A stretch of DNA of 64,000 bases from Photobacterium arenosum (GCF_014841115.1 NZ_JACYTP010000003.1:62001-126000); one strand, 5' to 3'; numbered from the stretch's first letter, positions 48,798-59,496 are shown. Notes: generated from the letters alone by a model not told the origin. Numbers and translations: made by a program.

Positions 48798-49457
48798 TTA
48801 GGCTTCTTCTTCTGTTTGAAGTGCCGCGACTGGCCATCCACCTAATTTTTTCCATTTGTTAACGATCTCACAAAATAATTCTGCGGTTCGTTCGGTGTCA
48901 TAGAGAGCTGAATGCGCTTCTTTGTTACAAAATGGAATATTCGCTGTTTCACAGGCTTTAGCCAGCACCGTCTGACCGAACGCCAGGCCACTCAGTGCCG
49001 CGGTATCAAATGTGGCAAAAGGATGAAAGGGAATGCGCTTTAGCTTGGCCCTTTCAGAGGCGGCCATGACGAAGCTGTGATCAAAGTTCGCATTATGCGC
49101 TACCATGATGGCGCGGGAGCAGCCTTCTTCTTTTTGTTCTTTCCGTATGACTTTATAGATTTCTTTCAGGGCTTCTTCTTCCGTCACCGCGCCACGTAAC
49201 GGGCTGAACGGATCTTTGATACCGTTAAAATCCAATGCTTCCTGATGGATAACCGCACCCTCAAAAGGCGTAATGTGAAAATGCAGTGTGCTGGCAGGTT
49301 TGAGCCATCCTTCTTCGTCCATGGTCAGGGTGACAGCACAAATTTCAAGCAGGGCATCAGTGTTGGCATTGAAACCGGCCGTCTCTACATCTACAACGAC
49401 AGGAAAGAAACCACGAAAGCGACTTTTCAGGGTATTTAATGTGTTTTCTTGGCTCAT
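48798..49457 (-). CDS. rnt: ribonuclease T
   Basis: The 219-residue 3'-5' exonuclease matures tRNA and 5S rRNA 3' ends. The DEDDh motifs are present: [12 protein letters not shown] (near 25), [10 protein letters not shown] (near 120), and [14 protein letters not shown] (near 185). Length is close to E. coli RNase T (215). It is divergent from motY. Confidence 0.95.
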   Translation of the reverse strand: MSQENTLNTLKSRFRGFFPVVVDVETAGFNANTDALLEICAVTLTMDEEGWLKPASTLHFHITPFEGAVIHQEALDFNGIKDPFSPLRGAVTEEEALKEIYKVIRKEQKEEGCSRAIMVAHNANFDHSFVMAASERAKLKRIPFHPFATFDTAALSGLAFGQTVLAKACETANIPFCNKEAHSALYDTERTAELFCEIVNKWKKLGGWPVAALQTEEEA

Positions 49458-49583
49458 GATAATGTTGCTGATAAAAATGAGGCCAGCATTATGTCAGATC
49501 TGGTTCAGAAGCTAAACCCTTGCCGCTAAGGTATGACGGCAGGGCACTGATACTGGGAGGTTGCCAGAAAGATAAACTGCGGC

Positions 49584-49610
49584 TAAAGATTTTGCGACAA
49601 AATCCGATAC
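49584..49610 (+). promoter_or_regulatory. sigma-28 (FliA) promoter of motY
   Basis: TAAAGATT and TCCGATAC are separated by exactly 11 bases, matching the sigma-28 consensus TAAAGTTT-N11-GCCGATAA. It lies 34 bases before the motY start. Confidence 0.75.
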
Positions 49611-49643
49611 AATACCCAGTACTTGCAAGTAGGTTATACCGGG

Positions 49644-50540
49644 ATGATAAAAATGACGTTGCCATTGAAGCTGGGGGCTTGGTCTTTAGCACTGATGGGT
49701 GCCTGTTCGCCAGCTTGGGCAGGAAAATATTATGTTGCGACGCCCGGGGAATCTACCTGGGAGATGGTGGTTGATACGCCTCTGGAATGCCAGTTGCAGC
49801 ATGCCATCCCGAATTTTGGTCAGGCGCAGTTTACATCCCGTGCCAGTAAAAAAATGAACCTTGATTTTGAACTGAAAATGCGTCGCCCGCTGGGACAGAC
49901 CAGTAATGTCAGCCTGGTGTCTATGCCTCCGCGATGGCGGCCCGGTGATGCGGCTGAACCGTTGACGCGACTGAAATTCTTTAAGCAGTTTGACGGTTAT
50001 GTGGGCGGGCAGATGGCATGGAACATGTTGTCGGAACTCGAAGAGGGGAAAATACCTACCTTCAGTTATCAGGACTGGCAGCACAGAAATGAAAGGATTG
50101 AAGTCGGCCTGTCTGCCGTGGCATTCAGTGCGGGTTATAAGACTTTCAGTACCTGTCTGGCCAATCTGCTGCCTTATAATTTTGAGGATATCTCTTTTAC
50201 TGTGCTGCATTACGATAAAAACAGCGATGAGCTGAACAAAGCCTCACAGAAGCGTCTGGCGCAAATTGCGGATTTTATTAAGTACAGTCAGGACATCGAT
50301 CTGATCCTGGTCGCGACTTACAGTGATTCCTCTGGCGGAAAAAATACCAACCAGTCTTTATCAGAGCGCCGTGCAGAAAAGCTGGAGCAGTATTTTGTCT
50401 CTTTGGGTCTGCCTAAAGATCGGATAGAAGTTCAGGGGTTTGGTGAGCGACGTCCAATTGCGGATAACAGTACTCCGCTGGGGCGCAATAAAAACAGGCG
50501 TGTTGTGATTTCCATGGGCCGGACTTCCAGCCTGATGTGA
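49644..50540 (+). CDS. motY: sodium-type flagellar motor protein MotY
   Basis: The 298-residue protein has a signal peptide ([18 protein letters not shown]), a Vibrio-specific N-terminal domain ([40 protein letters not shown]) and a C-terminal OmpA-like peptidoglycan-binding domain ([19 protein letters not shown], about 200-295). MotY forms the T-ring with MotX around the Na+-driven motor in Vibrio. The start is either 49644 or the Met three codons later. It is preceded by a sigma-28 promoter and, as in Vibrio, lies next to rnt. Confidence 0.93.
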   Translation: MIKMTLPLKLGAWSLALMGACSPAWAGKYYVATPGESTWEMVVDTPLECQLQHAIPNFGQAQFTSRASKKMNLDFELKMRRPLGQTSNVSLVSMPPRWRPGDAAEPLTRLKFFKQFDGYVGGQMAWNMLSELEEGKIPTFSYQDWQHRNERIEVGLSAVAFSAGYKTFSTCLANLLPYNFEDISFTVLHYDKNSDELNKASQKRLAQIADFIKYSQDIDLILVATYSDSSGGKNTNQSLSERRAEKLEQYFVSLGLPKDRIEVQGFGERRPIADNSTPLGRNKNRRVVISMGRTSSLM

Positions 50541-50546
50541 TTCGGT

Positions 50547-50580
50547 ATTCCCTCATTCACGTGATCGCGAATGAGGGAAT
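50547..50580. terminator. hairpin between motY and the following convergent gene
   Basis: ATTCCCTCATTC pairs with GAATGAGGGAAT around a 10-base loop. There is no long U-tract. Confidence 0.6.
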
Positions 50581-50587
50581 AGAGTGC

Positions 50588-51031
50588 TCATTGCAAGCGG
50601 AACCTGGCAATAAGCTCACACTGGTTGCTGGTGGTGATATGCGCCACCTGTTTTGCCACTTTGGGGTTAGGGTGGCGTTTTAGAAAATCGATCAGCGCTG
50701 ACTTACAGCAACCCAAAGAGCTGATGAAGGCTTCACAGTCACGGTTCGGGCATTGTGGAATCAGCGCCATAATCTGTTCGGATGCCAGTTGCAGATATTT
50801 CAGCTCGTAGTCGCCGTCTCCCTGCTTTCGCCAAAAACTGGCCATGTTGTGACAGGCAGTCACTTTAATGGCCAGCAATTCTTCCAGCTCATCCAGACTC
50901 CCATCGACAGGTTCCAATTGCTGCGATTCAGACAGAGCAAGCTGATAATGGATCACTGACATCATGGGTTTATGGTCTTTCTCTGCTTCTGCTGCCAGCA
51001 AGGTGTGCATTTCCCACCGTGACACATTCAT
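50588..51031 (-). CDS. conserved Vibrionaceae protein, possibly DUF2753
   Basis: The 147-residue protein is helical with a TPR-like look: EMHTLLAAEAEKDHKPMMSV, IKVTACHNMASFWRKQGDGD. It has five Cys, including QCPNRDCEAF and LGCCKSALIDF. I recall a DUF2753 family of similar size near motY in vibrios but cannot confirm it here; function unknown. The start at 51031 lies 15 bases after the sodA-like gene stop, so the two may be co-transcribed. Confidence 0.65.
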   Translation of the reverse strand: MNVSRWEMHTLLAAEAEKDHKPMMSVIHYQLALSESQQLEPVDGSLDELEELLAIKVTACHNMASFWRKQGDGDYELKYLQLASEQIMALIPQCPNRDCEAFISSLGCCKSALIDFLKRHPNPKVAKQVAHITTSNQCELIARFRLQ

Positions 51032-51046
51032 GAGTACATTTCCTTC

Positions 51047-51658
51047 TTATTGATGAAGTGCATCCAGGTAATGTTGTTCTACCTGATCCCAGTCAACCAC
51101 CTGCCACCAGGCACTGATGTAGTCGGGACGCTTATTCTGGTACGTCAGGTAATAAGCATGTTCCCACACATCGAGTGTCAGGATTGGAGTACCGCGGTTT
51201 TCCACCACATCCATCAGGGGATTGTCCTGATTAGAGGTTGAGGAAATCTCCAGTCGCCCGCCAGTGACAGTCAACCAGATAAAACCTGAGCCGAAGTGAG
51301 CTGCAGCGGCGTCTGAAAAGGCGGTTTTAAACTCATCAAAGCTGCCGAAGTGGCATCGAATCGCTTCTGCCAGCAGGCCGACAGGCTGCCCGCCACCATT
51401 GGGTGACATGCACTGCCAGTAGAGGTTGTGATTGTAGTAGCCCCCGCCGTGATTTCTGACCGCAGGACTGAATTCGGAAACCCGTGAAAAAATGTCTTTA
51501 AGGGTGAGTTGTTCGAGATTGGTGTTTTCAATGGCGCTGATGAATTTTTCAAAGTAGGTTTTATGATGACGGCTGTGGTGCACTTCCATGGTTTTGGCAT
51601 CAATATAGGGTTCGAGCGCATCATAGGGATAGGGTAATGCTGGGAAAGTAAATGACAT
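51047..51658 (-). CDS. second superoxide dismutase, Mn-type signature
   Basis: The 203-residue enzyme is a SodA/SodB homologue starting MSFTFPALPYPYDALEPYID. The metal ligands are His in EVHHSRHHKTY, His in GGGYYNHNLYW, and Asp/His in LDVWEHAYYL. Gly replaces the SodB Gln before the second His, and SSTSNQDNPLM carries the Mn-type Gln, so manganese or cambialistic use is likely. It complements the Fe-SOD 9 kb away. A near-Fur-type palindrome lies just upstream; AGGAGG precedes the ATG. Confidence 0.88.
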   Translation of the reverse strand: MSFTFPALPYPYDALEPYIDAKTMEVHHSRHHKTYFEKFISAIENTNLEQLTLKDIFSRVSEFSPAVRNHGGGYYNHNLYWQCMSPNGGGQPVGLLAEAIRCHFGSFDEFKTAFSDAAAAHFGSGFIWLTVTGGRLEISSTSNQDNPLMDVVENRGTPILTLDVWEHAYYLTYQNKRPDYISAWWQVVDWDQVEQHYLDALHQ

Positions 51659-51685
51659 GTGGTTTCCTCCTGTATTTAGTAAATA

Positions 51686-51708
51686 ATAATGAGATCGTTT
51701 CTCATTAT
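51686..51708. promoter_or_regulatory. Fur-box-like palindrome upstream of the second SOD gene
   Basis: ATAATGAGA and TCTCATTAT are perfect 9-base arms around TCGTT. The arms resemble Fur half-sites (GATAATGATAATCATTATC), but the spacer is longer than in the standard 19-bp box. A further half-site TTCTCATTATT lies at 51738-51748. Confidence 0.5.
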
Positions 51709-51836
51709 CAATAGTGGCGAGTCATCTACTTATACCAGTTCTCATTATTGAAGAAGAGAGATAGCCAAAACACGCTAGATTGATAGAAGCAAGGATCGTT
51801 GATCCGACATAACAATAGAAAAAGCGTGGTGAAAAA

Positions 51837-52181
51837 ATGAAACGGCAACTCTTGGCTATGGTGATAATGATCGCCGCTTCTTCCGTCTTTGCGGATGACA
51901 AAGACATAGTGAATAGCGGCTTAGAAACAATGAAAGAAGAGGTGGCGGCAGCGACTCAGGCTCAGCTCATCACTAAGGAGCAGGCAGAGGAGATGGGGCT
52001 GAATCGGTCAACCACTTATGAGGTGTTCAGCTCTATCAGCGCAGACAATCTGACTGATAATGTGGTCGACAAACTGAAAGAATCGAAAATGCCGTATTAC
52101 TCAGTGGATGTCATAGATACTGGTAATCAGGAAGAAAATTACCGGGCGGAAGTGACGGAATATTTTGGCAAAGTGGAATAG
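51837..52181 (+). CDS. small exported protein of unknown function
   Basis: The 114-residue protein has a signal peptide (MKRQLLAMVIMIAASSVFADD) and a mature region of about 95 acidic residues with no Cys. It contains EEVAAATQAQLITKEQAEEM and a final YYSVDVIDTGNQEENYRAEV strand-rich part. It may belong to a Vibrionaceae DUF (DUF3316-like), but I am not sure. It is divergent from the second SOD gene, which lies behind the Fur-like palindrome. A terminator follows. Confidence 0.65.
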   Translation: MKRQLLAMVIMIAASSVFADDKDIVNSGLETMKEEVAAATQAQLITKEQAEEMGLNRSTTYEVFSSISADNLTDNVVDKLKESKMPYYSVDVIDTGNQEENYRAEVTEYFGKVE

Positions 52182-52196
52182 CCACTCATCGGTGTT

Positions 52197-52224
52197 ATCG
52201 TGCGTAACTGTGATCGTGCGTAAC
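52197..52224. repeat. 12-bp direct repeat
   Basis: ATCGTGCGTAAC occurs twice, separated by TGTG, just after the stop of the exported protein gene. It looks like a small replication slippage duplication. Confidence 0.6.
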
Positions 52225-52225
52225 A

Positions 52226-52251
52226 AGAGGGCAGAAACTATTCTGCCCTCT
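52226..52251. terminator. terminator between the exported-protein gene and gloA
   Basis: AGAGGGCAGAA pairs with TTCTGCCCTCT around a 4-base loop ACTA, followed by TTGCGTTTC. Confidence 0.75.
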
Positions 52252-52275
52252 TTGCGTTTCGTGTTATCCGGTTTA

Positions 52276-52668
52276 TCAGCTGCGCTGAATCAGTTCAATC
52301 TGATAGCCGTCAGGATCGCGAACAAAGGCAATGTGCGTTGTGCCGCCTTTAACCGGGCCCGGTTCGCGGGTAACGTTCCCCCCTGAAGCTTTAATGGCTT
52401 CACAGGTGGTATAGATATCATCGACACCAATGGCGATGTGGCCATAAGCGTTGCCCATGTCGTACTCAGTGGTGCCCCAGTTGTAAGTGAGTTCGATGAC
52501 TGCCCCTTCGGATTCATCCGAATAACCGACAAAAGCCAGGGTGTACTGGTAGGCTTCGTTATCCGACTTTCTTAACAGCTTCATGCCCATGATGTCTGTG
52601 TAGAAAGCGATAGAACGGTCAAGATCACCCACGCGTAACATGGTGTGCAGAATGCGTCCGTTTGCCAT
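52276..52668 (-). CDS. gloA: lactoylglutathione lyase (glyoxalase I) GloA
   Basis: The 130-residue enzyme converts the methylglyoxal-glutathione adduct to lactoylglutathione. Metal ligands are His in [12 protein letters not shown], Glu in [10 protein letters not shown], His in [11 protein letters not shown] and Glu in [10 protein letters not shown]. The ATG at 52668 with GAGGAG upstream is clear; a 40-codon extension overlaps nth and is spurious. It follows nth by 22 bases and is probably the last gene of the rnf-nth transcript. Confidence 0.97.
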   Translation of the reverse strand: MANGRILHTMLRVGDLDRSIAFYTDIMGMKLLRKSDNEAYQYTLAFVGYSDESEGAVIELTYNWGTTEYDMGNAYGHIAIGVDDIYTTCEAIKASGGNVTREPGPVKGGTTHIAFVRDPDGYQIELIQRS

Positions 52669-52690
52669 TTTTTTCTCCTCAGAGTAGAGC

Positions 52691-53332
52691 TTATTCAGCG
52701 GGATAGACTTTGTCTTTGAATTCACAGAGATCTTCAATAATGCAGCTACCGCAGCGGGGCTTGCGTGCCACACAAGTGTAACGTCCATGCAGGATCAGCC
52801 AGTGATGGACATCGACTTTGAATTCTTTCGGCACCACTTTCAGCAGCTTTTGTTCGACTTCGTCGACATTCTTGCCCATGGCGAATTTGGTGCGGTTGGA
52901 CACACGGAAGATATGGGTATCAACAGCGATAGTCGGCCAGCCAAAAGCGGTATTGAGCACGACATTGGCGGTTTTACGGCCGACGCCCGGCAAGGCTTCC
53001 AGCGCTTCACGGTTTTCAGGGATTTCACCGCCATGCTTCTCAACCAGAATTCGGCAGGTTTTGATGACATTTTCAGCTTTAGAATTAAACAGACCTATGG
53101 TCTTGATGTGCTCTTTTACACCCTCGACCCCCAGCGCCAGCATGTCTTCCGGTGTGTTGGCAACAGGATACAGCCTGGCGGTGGCTTTGTTGACGCTGAC
53201 ATCGGTTGCCTGCGCTGACAGCAATACGGCTATCAGCAATTCAAACGGGTTGCTCCAGTGAAGTTCCGTTTCCGGGTGCGGGTTATTAGCCCGCAATCGC
53301 TCAAGGATTTGAACGCGTTTCTGATTGTTCAT
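52691..53332 (-). CDS. nth: endonuclease III
   Basis: The 213-residue DNA glycosylase/AP lyase removes oxidised pyrimidines. The helix-hairpin-helix is in [14 protein letters not shown], with the catalytic Lys near 120, and the Asp in [11 protein letters not shown]. The 4Fe-4S cluster is C-x6-C-x2-C-x5-C ([17 protein letters not shown]). It follows rnfE by 115 bases, as in E. coli and Vibrio. Confidence 0.97.
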   Translation of the reverse strand: MNNQKRVQILERLRANNPHPETELHWSNPFELLIAVLLSAQATDVSVNKATARLYPVANTPEDMLALGVEGVKEHIKTIGLFNSKAENVIKTCRILVEKHGGEIPENREALEALPGVGRKTANVVLNTAFGWPTIAVDTHIFRVSNRTKFAMGKNVDEVEQKLLKVVPKEFKVDVHHWLILHGRYTCVARKPRCGSCIIEDLCEFKDKVYPAE

Positions 53333-53447
53333 GCTCGCTTCCTAAGTTCGGCAGGGCAGGTTACTGGCACAGATAGAAATTGTAGGGAATGCCAATTACC
53401 GAGATCAATGTTGCTGAGCTTTCATCATAATGAAAGGCTCGTAAAAA

Positions 53448-54152
53448 TCAGTTCGCAGAGGTAATACGAACCCGCTCGATCTCGGGTTTTTTCTCTGCGC
53501 TCTGTGTTCTCTCTGCCTGCTTTTTGTCAATAATGTTCTTCAGGGCAATCAGGAAGCCGACACCAATAAAGGCGCCCGGTGGCAGCATCGCCAGCAGGAA
53601 ATTGTTCTCTGTGCTGAAGACTTCTATCCGCAGCACCGACGCCCAGTCACCCAGCAGCCGGTCGGCCCCGTCAAACAAGGTGCCGTTGCCTAGAATCTCA
53701 CGTCCTGCACCCAACACCACCAGTACAGATGTCATGCCCAGCCCCATCCAGAGCCCGTCAATCACGGCTGGCATAGGTGCATTTTTTGAGGCAAATGATT
53801 CGGCGCGACCAATGATGATGCAGTTGGTCACTATCAGAGGGATAAAGATCCCCAGGGACAAAAACAGACCGTATGTGTAAGCGTTCATCAGCAACTGGAC
53901 ACAGGTGACCAGCGCCGCAATGATCATCACAAAGATCGGAATGCGGACTTCGTTTGGCACCCACTCCCGAATGAGAGACACAATCAGGTTAGAACCCACT
54001 AACACCAGAGTAGTGGCAATGCCCAGTCCAAGGGCGTTGGTGACCGTGGCTGAGACTGCCAGCAGCGGGCATAATCCCAGTAGCTGCACGATAGCCGGGT
54101 TGTTGTGCCACAGCCCGTTAGCCATCAGTTCGTTATTTGGCGTTGAACTCAT
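53448..54152 (-). CDS. rnfE: Rnf complex subunit RnfE
   Basis: The 234-residue protein is an integral membrane subunit with six helices ([23 protein letters not shown] near the start). With RnfA it forms the inner core of the Rnf ferredoxin:NAD oxidoreductase. In E. coli the homologous complex is also called Rsx. AAGGAG precedes the ATG. It is separated from rnfG by only five bases. Confidence 0.95.
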   Translation of the reverse strand: MSSTPNNELMANGLWHNNPAIVQLLGLCPLLAVSATVTNALGLGIATTLVLVGSNLIVSLIREWVPNEVRIPIFVMIIAALVTCVQLLMNAYTYGLFLSLGIFIPLIVTNCIIIGRAESFASKNAPMPAVIDGLWMGLGMTSVLVVLGAGREILGNGTLFDGADRLLGDWASVLRIEVFSTENNFLLAMLPPGAFIGVGFLIALKNIIDKKQAERTQSAEKKPEIERVRITSAN

Positions 54153-54157
54153 TTTGC

Positions 54158-54793
54158 TCAGGCTCCTTCGCAGTTAGCCGGTTGAGTAAACAGCGTATCC
54201 TGATGCTGGTTAAAATACAGCGACACTCGCTTAACGGCATTCACCACGGCGCGCGGGGTAATAGTGGCGCCGGTAAACTGATCGAAGTCACCGCCGTCTT
54301 TACGTACAGCCCAGGCAGCGTCTTTCTCACCGTTAAGTTTGCGTCCGGTAAAGCTGTAAATCCAGTCAGTGATCCGAGTGTCAATTTTATCGCCCAGTCC
54401 CGGTGTTTCCTGGTGCGCCAGTACGCGTACCCCGGTGACTGTACCTGTCATATCCAGCCCGACAATCACCTTAATGGCACCGCTATAACCATCCGGCGCG
54501 ATGGCTTCAATGGCAACACCATTCGGTTGACCGTCTTTGGTCGCCAGATAGGCTGGCATCGGCTCGCTGGTGCCAAGGTACGCCGGATCGCTGATCAGAA
54601 TACAGCTCTTGTAGAGCTCGTTGTCATGATTCTCTTTCGGGATTACCTGGTTGAGCACCTGCAGCAGTTGCTTTTGTTCCTGCTCTTGGATACGCGACGC
54701 GGTGACCTGATGCGTCAGGGCGACCAGGGCAGTGGCAAGCAAAGCTGAAATAGCCAGAATACCACCGTTTTTTTTCATGTTTTTCAGTATCAT
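54158..54793 (-). CDS. rnfG: Rnf complex subunit RnfG
   Basis: The 211-residue subunit has one N-terminal helix and a periplasmic FMN-binding domain. The covalent FMN is attached to the Thr of the TGAT motif in [16 protein letters not shown] (near 175). CTAGGAGCG precedes the ATG at 54793; the longer frame is spurious. It lies eight bases after rnfD. Confidence 0.95.
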   Translation of the reverse strand: MILKNMKKNGGILAISALLATALVALTHQVTASRIQEQEQKQLLQVLNQVIPKENHDNELYKSCILISDPAYLGTSEPMPAYLATKDGQPNGVAIEAIAPDGYSGAIKVIVGLDMTGTVTGVRVLAHQETPGLGDKIDTRITDWIYSFTGRKLNGEKDAAWAVRKDGGDFDQFTGATITPRAVVNAVKRVSLYFNQHQDTLFTQPANCEGA

Positions 54794-54801
54794 GGGCGCT
54801 C

Positions 54802-55848
54802 CTAGGAATGACCGTAAGTCCGCGGACGGGTGTAGTAATCGATCAGCGGAACACACATATTGGCCAAGAGTACGCTAAAGGCAATGCCATCCGGGAAACC
54901 ACCAAAAGTGCGGATCAGGTAGGTCAGAATACCAATCATGGCACCGAAAATAAGGCGTCCGCGCAGGGTGGTGGATGCGGAAACGGGATCCGTGGCTATG
55001 AAAAAGGCCCCTAACATAGTCGCCCCTGAAAACAGGTGAATCAAGGGAGACGCCGCACCATCCGGACTGATTATGTACCCCAGAAAGCTGATCACGAAAA
55101 GAGCCGAAAGCATGGCGACCGGAATCTGCCATTGAATAATCCGTAGCTTCAGCAGTACTAAACCGCCGAGAAAGAAACCCAGATTGACCCAGGTCCAACC
55201 GATTCCCGCCAGCGCACCAAAGACCGGGCTTTCCATTGCTTCTGATGCGGTAAAGCCCGCTTTCATTGATGTTTTAAGGGTATCCAGCGGCGTGGCCATA
55301 GTCACGCCGTCAATACCGTTACGCAGCTGGTGGACACTGAAGCCATCTGCAGTAAATCCGGTAAAGATCACATGCAGGCTTTCCATCAGAGTCACCGGAT
55401 GATCACTGATTGAAGCCGGCGGCAGCCAGGATGTCATAGGAACCGGGAAGGAGATCAACAGCACCACATAAGCGACCATGGCCGGATTAAACAGGTTCTG
55501 CCCCAGTCCACCGTACAGGTGTTTGGCAACTATGATGGCAAAGAAAATACCAATAACGGCTATCCACCACGGTGCCAGAGGCGGTATGGACAGACCCAGC
55601 AGAATCCCGGTCAATAACGCGCTGTTGTCCCGAACCTGACGAAGAGGGCGTTTACGTATTGTCAGGACAAGGCATTCAGCCAGTACAGCCAGCGATCCTG
55701 CGAATAAAACCTGAAAGACAACACCCCATCCGAAAAAATACCACTGAGCGGCAAATCCAAGGCCGCAGCAGAGAATGACATTTCGCATGATGTCATTGGT
55801 GCTGCGACGGCTGTGTGCATGGGGAGAACTGGCAATATTAAAAGCCAC
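54802..55848 (-). CDS. rnfD: Rnf complex subunit RnfD
   Basis: The 348-residue membrane subunit carries a covalent FMN on the Thr of [13 protein letters not shown] (near 285) and about nine helices. The start codon is GTG, and its first G is the last base of the rnfC stop (TAGTG), which indicates translational coupling. Confidence 0.95.
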   Translation of the reverse strand: MAFNIASSPHAHSRRSTNDIMRNVILCCGLGFAAQWYFFGWGVVFQVLFAGSLAVLAECLVLTIRKRPLRQVRDNSALLTGILLGLSIPPLAPWWIAVIGIFFAIIVAKHLYGGLGQNLFNPAMVAYVVLLISFPVPMTSWLPPASISDHPVTLMESLHVIFTGFTADGFSVHQLRNGIDGVTMATPLDTLKTSMKAGFTASEAMESPVFGALAGIGWTWVNLGFFLGGLVLLKLRIIQWQIPVAMLSALFVISFLGYIISPDGAASPLIHLFSGATMLGAFFIATDPVSASTTLRGRLIFGAMIGILTYLIRTFGGFPDGIAFSVLLANMCVPLIDYYTRPRTYGHS

Positions 55849-58322
55849 TACTTGTTTTCCTCGTTGGGTTTGTTGTTGTTATCCGCACTCTTCTCAGCGG
55901 CTTCTTTCTCAGCCGCTTGCGCCGCTTTACGGGCTTTGGCGCGGGCAATGGCTGCTGCAACCGCGGCTTTTTTCGGATCGGCCTGAGCGTCAGTTGTTGC
56001 CTGCTCGTCTGGCGCGGCTTCAGCCGGTTTATCAGCCTGCGATTCTGCTGCCTGGGCCGCTTTACGGGCTTTGGCGCGGGCAATGGCTGCTGCAACCGCG
56101 GCTTTTTTCGGGTCGGCCTGAGTGTCAGTTATTGCCTGCTCGTCTGCTACTGCATCAGCCGGTTTATCAGGCTGCGATTCAGCCGCTTGGGCCGCTTTAC
56201 GGGCTTTGGCGCGGGCAATGGCTGCTGCAACCGCGGCTTTTTTCGGGTCGGCCTGAACGTCAGTTATTGCCTGCTCGTCTGCTACTGCATCAGCCGGTTT
56301 ATCAGCCTGCGATTCTGCTGCCTGGGCCGCTTTACGGGCTTTGGCGCGGGCAATGGCTGCTGCAACCGCGGCTTTTTTCGGATCGGCCTGAGTGTCTGCT
56401 GTTGCCTGCTCGTCTGGCGCAGCTTCAGCCGGTTTATCAGTTTGTGGTTCAGCCTGCGATTCAGCCGCTTGCGCCGTTTTACGGGCTTTAGCGCGGGCAA
56501 TGGCGGCCGCGACCGCCGCTTTTTTCGGGTCGCCCTCTGACGGCCTGGCTGCTTCTGCTTCAGGCGCGGCTACCGGCGCATCAGCTTCAGCCGCGGCTTT
56601 GGCCGCTTTCTGTTCCCGGGCCTGCCGTTTACGCTCTTCGCGCAGTTTTGCCATTTCACTGTTGTCTGGCAGGGCTGTGTCACCCGGTGCAGCTGATTGT
56701 GCTTTTGCCTGCGCTTCAGCCTGCTTGGCTTTGGCTTTGGCAATCGCGGCGGCCACGGCAGGTTTCACCTCAGTACCGGCATCCGCTTCTTTTTTCGCTT
56801 TTACCCGAGCAATCGCAGCGGCCACGGCATCATCGCCTCCTTTGGCTGCCATGTCTTTACGGCGTTGCTCAGCCGCTTTCTGGAAGCGTTGCTCACGTTC
56901 TTCTTTTTCCCGTTCCATCCGGGCGTTTTTGGCCTCGAAGCGCTGCTTGGCACGCTCGGCACTTAATGCATCCTGTTTCCTGTGGCGGATTTCCGCTTTG
57001 GCCTGGCGGTAATAGTGAACAAGAGGAATTTCGCTGGGGCAAACATAGGCGCAAGCCCCGCATTCTATGCAGTCGAACAGATTATATTCTTCACATTTGT
57101 CATAATCGCCGTCTTTGGCATACCACTGTAATTGCTGGGGTAACAGGGAAACCGGGCAAGCTTCTGCACAGGCAGTACAACGGATACAGGACATTTCATC
57201 GCCCGGCGCACTGAGCTCTTTGCGACTTGGCGCAAGTATGCAGTTAGCCGTTTTGGTGATGGGGACTTCAGTATGCGGTAAGGTAAAGCCCATCATAGGG
57301 CCGCCCATAATTACGCGAGGCTGTTTTTTGTCGATTTTATAGCCATAGCGATTGAGCAATGCCTGCACAGGAGTGCCAAGTAAAGCCCAGGTATTACAGG
57401 GAGTACTGACGGTCTGGCCCGTTATCGTCACCACACGCTGAATAAGCGGTTCGCCGTCAATGACGGCTTTCTTTATCGCGTGCGCCGTGCCGATATTTTG
57501 CATCATAATGCCAATATCCGCCGGGATCCCCTGAGTTGGGACTTCTCTTCCGGTCAGAATTTTGATCAGCTGTTTTTCACCACCCGACGGGTATTTGGTC
57601 GGGATCACTCGGATTAGTATACTGTCTTGCTCTTTTACCGACTGAGTCAGTGCTGCAATCGCTTCCGGCTTATTATCTTCAATCCCGATGACGGTCATTT
57701 TGGGTTTGAGGATATAACTGATGATGCGGATACCTTCCACAATCTCATCGGCATAATCCTGCATGAGACGGTCATCGGCTGTAATATAAGGCTCACATTC
57801 CGCGGCGTTAATGATCAACAGATCCGTTTTACCTGACGCGCTTTGCAGCTTGCGCGCGGTAGGAAAGCCAGCGCCGCCCATACCGGAAATACCACAGCTG
57901 CGGATATGCTCAATCAGATCAGCCGGTTCGCTTTCAAGGTAGTTGGTAATGGTGTTTTTAGTGCCCCAACTGTCTTTTCCATCGGGTTTGAGGATGATGC
58001 AGCGATCAGATAAGCCGGAAGGGTGGGCTATGGTTCTTGCCTCAATGGCAGCAATGACACCCGATGTTGGTGCATGTACCGGTACGCTCAGAGCGACATC
58101 GGTATGCGTCAGCGCCTGGCCTTTCAGCACCTTATCACCCACAGCAACAGACAGACTACCGACTGCGCCCAGGTGTTGCTTAAGCGGAATGACCAGCTCA
58201 TCCGGTAAAAAGGCTGCTGAAACCGGGCTTTGGTTTGAGAGTTTTTTTTGTTCTGGCGGATGGATACCACCCGGAAAATCCCAAAGCTTTCCTAATTTGA
58301 GTTGTTCAATAATAGACAGCAT
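55848..58322 (-). CDS. rnfC: Rnf complex subunit RnfC with expanded Ala/Lys repeat tail
   Basis: The 824-residue subunit binds FMN and NADH. It has the N-terminal RnfC barrel, the nucleotide-binding block [14 protein letters not shown], and two 4Fe-4S sites ([16 protein letters not shown] and [17 protein letters not shown], near 372-430). From about residue 460 to the end it is a charged, Ala-rich tail with repeats (see 55900-56560). Most RnfC proteins are shorter (E. coli RsxC is 740). It is followed by rnfD with a one-base overlap and preceded by rnfB five bases away. Confidence 0.95.
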   Translation of the reverse strand: MLSIIEQLKLGKLWDFPGGIHPPEQKKLSNQSPVSAAFLPDELVIPLKQHLGAVGSLSVAVGDKVLKGQALTHTDVALSVPVHAPTSGVIAAIEARTIAHPSGLSDRCIILKPDGKDSWGTKNTITNYLESEPADLIEHIRSCGISGMGGAGFPTARKLQSASGKTDLLIINAAECEPYITADDRLMQDYADEIVEGIRIISYILKPKMTVIGIEDNKPEAIAALTQSVKEQDSILIRVIPTKYPSGGEKQLIKILTGREVPTQGIPADIGIMMQNIGTAHAIKKAVIDGEPLIQRVVTITGQTVSTPCNTWALLGTPVQALLNRYGYKIDKKQPRVIMGGPMMGFTLPHTEVPITKTANCILAPSRKELSAPGDEMSCIRCTACAEACPVSLLPQQLQWYAKDGDYDKCEEYNLFDCIECGACAYVCPSEIPLVHYYRQAKAEIRHRKQDALSAERAKQRFEAKNARMEREKEEREQRFQKAAEQRRKDMAAKGGDDAVAAAIARVKAKKEADAGTEVKPAVAAAIAKAKAKQAEAQAKAQSAAPGDTALPDNSEMAKLREERKRQAREQKAAKAAAEADAPVAAPEAEAARPSEGDPKKAAVAAAIARAKARKTAQAAESQAEPQTDKPAEAAPDEQATADTQADPKKAAVAAAIARAKARKAAQAAESQADKPADAVADEQAITDVQADPKKAAVAAAIARAKARKAAQAAESQPDKPADAVADEQAITDTQADPKKAAVAAAIARAKARKAAQAAESQADKPAEAAPDEQATTDAQADPKKAAVAAAIARAKARKAAQAAEKEAAEKSADNNNKPNEENK
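55900..56560 (-). repeat. tandem repeats in the rnfC tail
   Basis: Five copies of a 45-codon unit containing [18 protein letters not shown] are present; spacing on the DNA is 135, 135, 135 and 144 bases. The units are nearly identical at the DNA level. Two older, diverged AVAAAIA...KAK copies lie further upstream in the protein (about 530 and 555). Recent slippage or unequal recombination is likely. Confidence 0.9.
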
Positions 58323-58327
58323 GACGG

Positions 58328-58912
58328 TTATTCTACCTTATTACCGTGGTGCTCAGTGGCAGGAAGATTGACCACGGGTATTTGATCCAGATTCCAGCGC
58401 CAGCTTTCAGGCGTAGATTCAACCGGGATCATCTCAATGCAATCCGTCGGGCAGGGGGCAACGCAGAGATCACAGCCAGTACATTCATCTTTGATAACGG
58501 TATGCAGGGCTTTTGTTGCACCTGCGATAGCATCAACCGGACAGGCCTGGATACACTTGGTACAGCCGATACACATGTCCTCATGAATAAAGGCCACCTT
58601 TTTAATGCTTTTTTCTGCGTCATGGGCTGAATCTTTGACTTCAACACCCATTAAATCGGCCAGCTTTTCTATGGTCGCCTGTCCACCCGGAGGGCACTTG
58701 TTGATTTCATCGCCATTGGCTATCGCCTCGGCATAAGGACGACAGCCCGGATAGCCGCACTGACCACATTGGGTCTGTGGCAGGATGGCATCGATTTGTT
58801 CAACAACTGGATCCGATTCAACTTTGAAGCGAACAGCGGCAAAGCCCAGGATCAGGCCAAAAATCGCAGCAAGGACAGCGATAGCTATAATGGCAATTAA
58901 GATTCCGCTCAT
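58328..58912 (-). CDS. rnfB: Rnf complex subunit RnfB
   Basis: The 194-residue subunit has one N-terminal transmembrane helix, a CxxC-type 4Fe-4S domain ([15 protein letters not shown], near 50) and two ferredoxin-type 4Fe-4S sites ([16 protein letters not shown] and [16 protein letters not shown]). It passes electrons from ferredoxin into the complex. Confidence 0.96.
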   Translation of the reverse strand: MSGILIAIIAIAVLAAIFGLILGFAAVRFKVESDPVVEQIDAILPQTQCGQCGYPGCRPYAEAIANGDEINKCPPGGQATIEKLADLMGVEVKDSAHDAEKSIKKVAFIHEDMCIGCTKCIQACPVDAIAGATKALHTVIKDECTGCDLCVAPCPTDCIEMIPVESTPESWRWNLDQIPVVNLPATEHHGNKVE

Positions 58913-58914
58913 AA

Positions 58915-59496
58915 TTACAGTTTAACCAGTCCGGTGAAGCCCATAAAGGCGAGCGACATCAGCCCCGCCGTTATCATAGCAATGGATGCGCCTTTAAATG
59001 GTGAGGGGACATCGGCAGCCGCGATACGTTCACGCATGGCAGCAAAGAGCACGAGCACCAGAGAAAAACCGACAGCGGCGCCAAATCCGTACACCACGGA
59101 TTCAATGAAATTATGACGTTCATTGATATTGAGCAGAGCAACACCCAGCACGGCACAGTTGGTCGTGATTAAGGGCAGAAAAATGCCCAGTAACCGATAC
59201 AGTGTCGGACTGGTTTTGTGTACCACCATTTCTGTGAACTGAACGACGACCGCAATCACAAGAATAAAGCTGAGTGTGCGCAGGTACTGAATGCCTAAAG
59301 GCTGCAAAATGTAAGCTTCGACCAAATACGCACTCACAGAGGCGAGTGTGAGAACAAACGTCGTGGCGAGCCCCATACCAATGGCGGTTTCCAGTTTTTT
59401 AGACACCCCCATAAACGGGCAGAGTCCCAGAAATTTGACCAAAACGAAGTTGTTGACCAGTACGGTGCCGATCAGAAGTAACAGGTATTCCGTCAT
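58915..59496 (-). CDS. rnfA: Rnf complex subunit RnfA
   Basis: The 193-residue membrane protein has six helices ([20 protein letters not shown] near the start) and is the first gene of the rnfABCDGE-nth-gloA cluster. With RnfE it forms the pore-like core. In Vibrio the complex is thought to move Na+ or H+; that coupling is inference. It is divergent from uvrB. Confidence 0.96.
   Translation of the reverse strand: MTEYLLLLIGTVLVNNFVLVKFLGLCPFMGVSKKLETAIGMGLATTFVLTLASVSAYLVEAYILQPLGIQYLRTLSFILVIAVVVQFTEMVVHKTSPTLYRLLGIFLPLITTNCAVLGVALLNINERHNFIESVVYGFGAAVGFSLVLVLFAAMRERIAAADVPSPFKGASIAMITAGLMSLAFMGFTGLVKL

Noticed and set aside
55775..56540. Long open frames on the plus strand rich in repeats (238, 207 and 206 codons)
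   Set aside because: They are antisense shadows of the Ala-rich, repeated rnfC tail; GC-rich third positions suppress stops. They have no ribosome sites and no family resemblance.
55900..56560. Evenly spaced direct repeats that could look like a CRISPR array
   Set aside because: The unit is 135 bp, is in frame within rnfC and encodes a repeated peptide; there are no short repeats with unique spacers.
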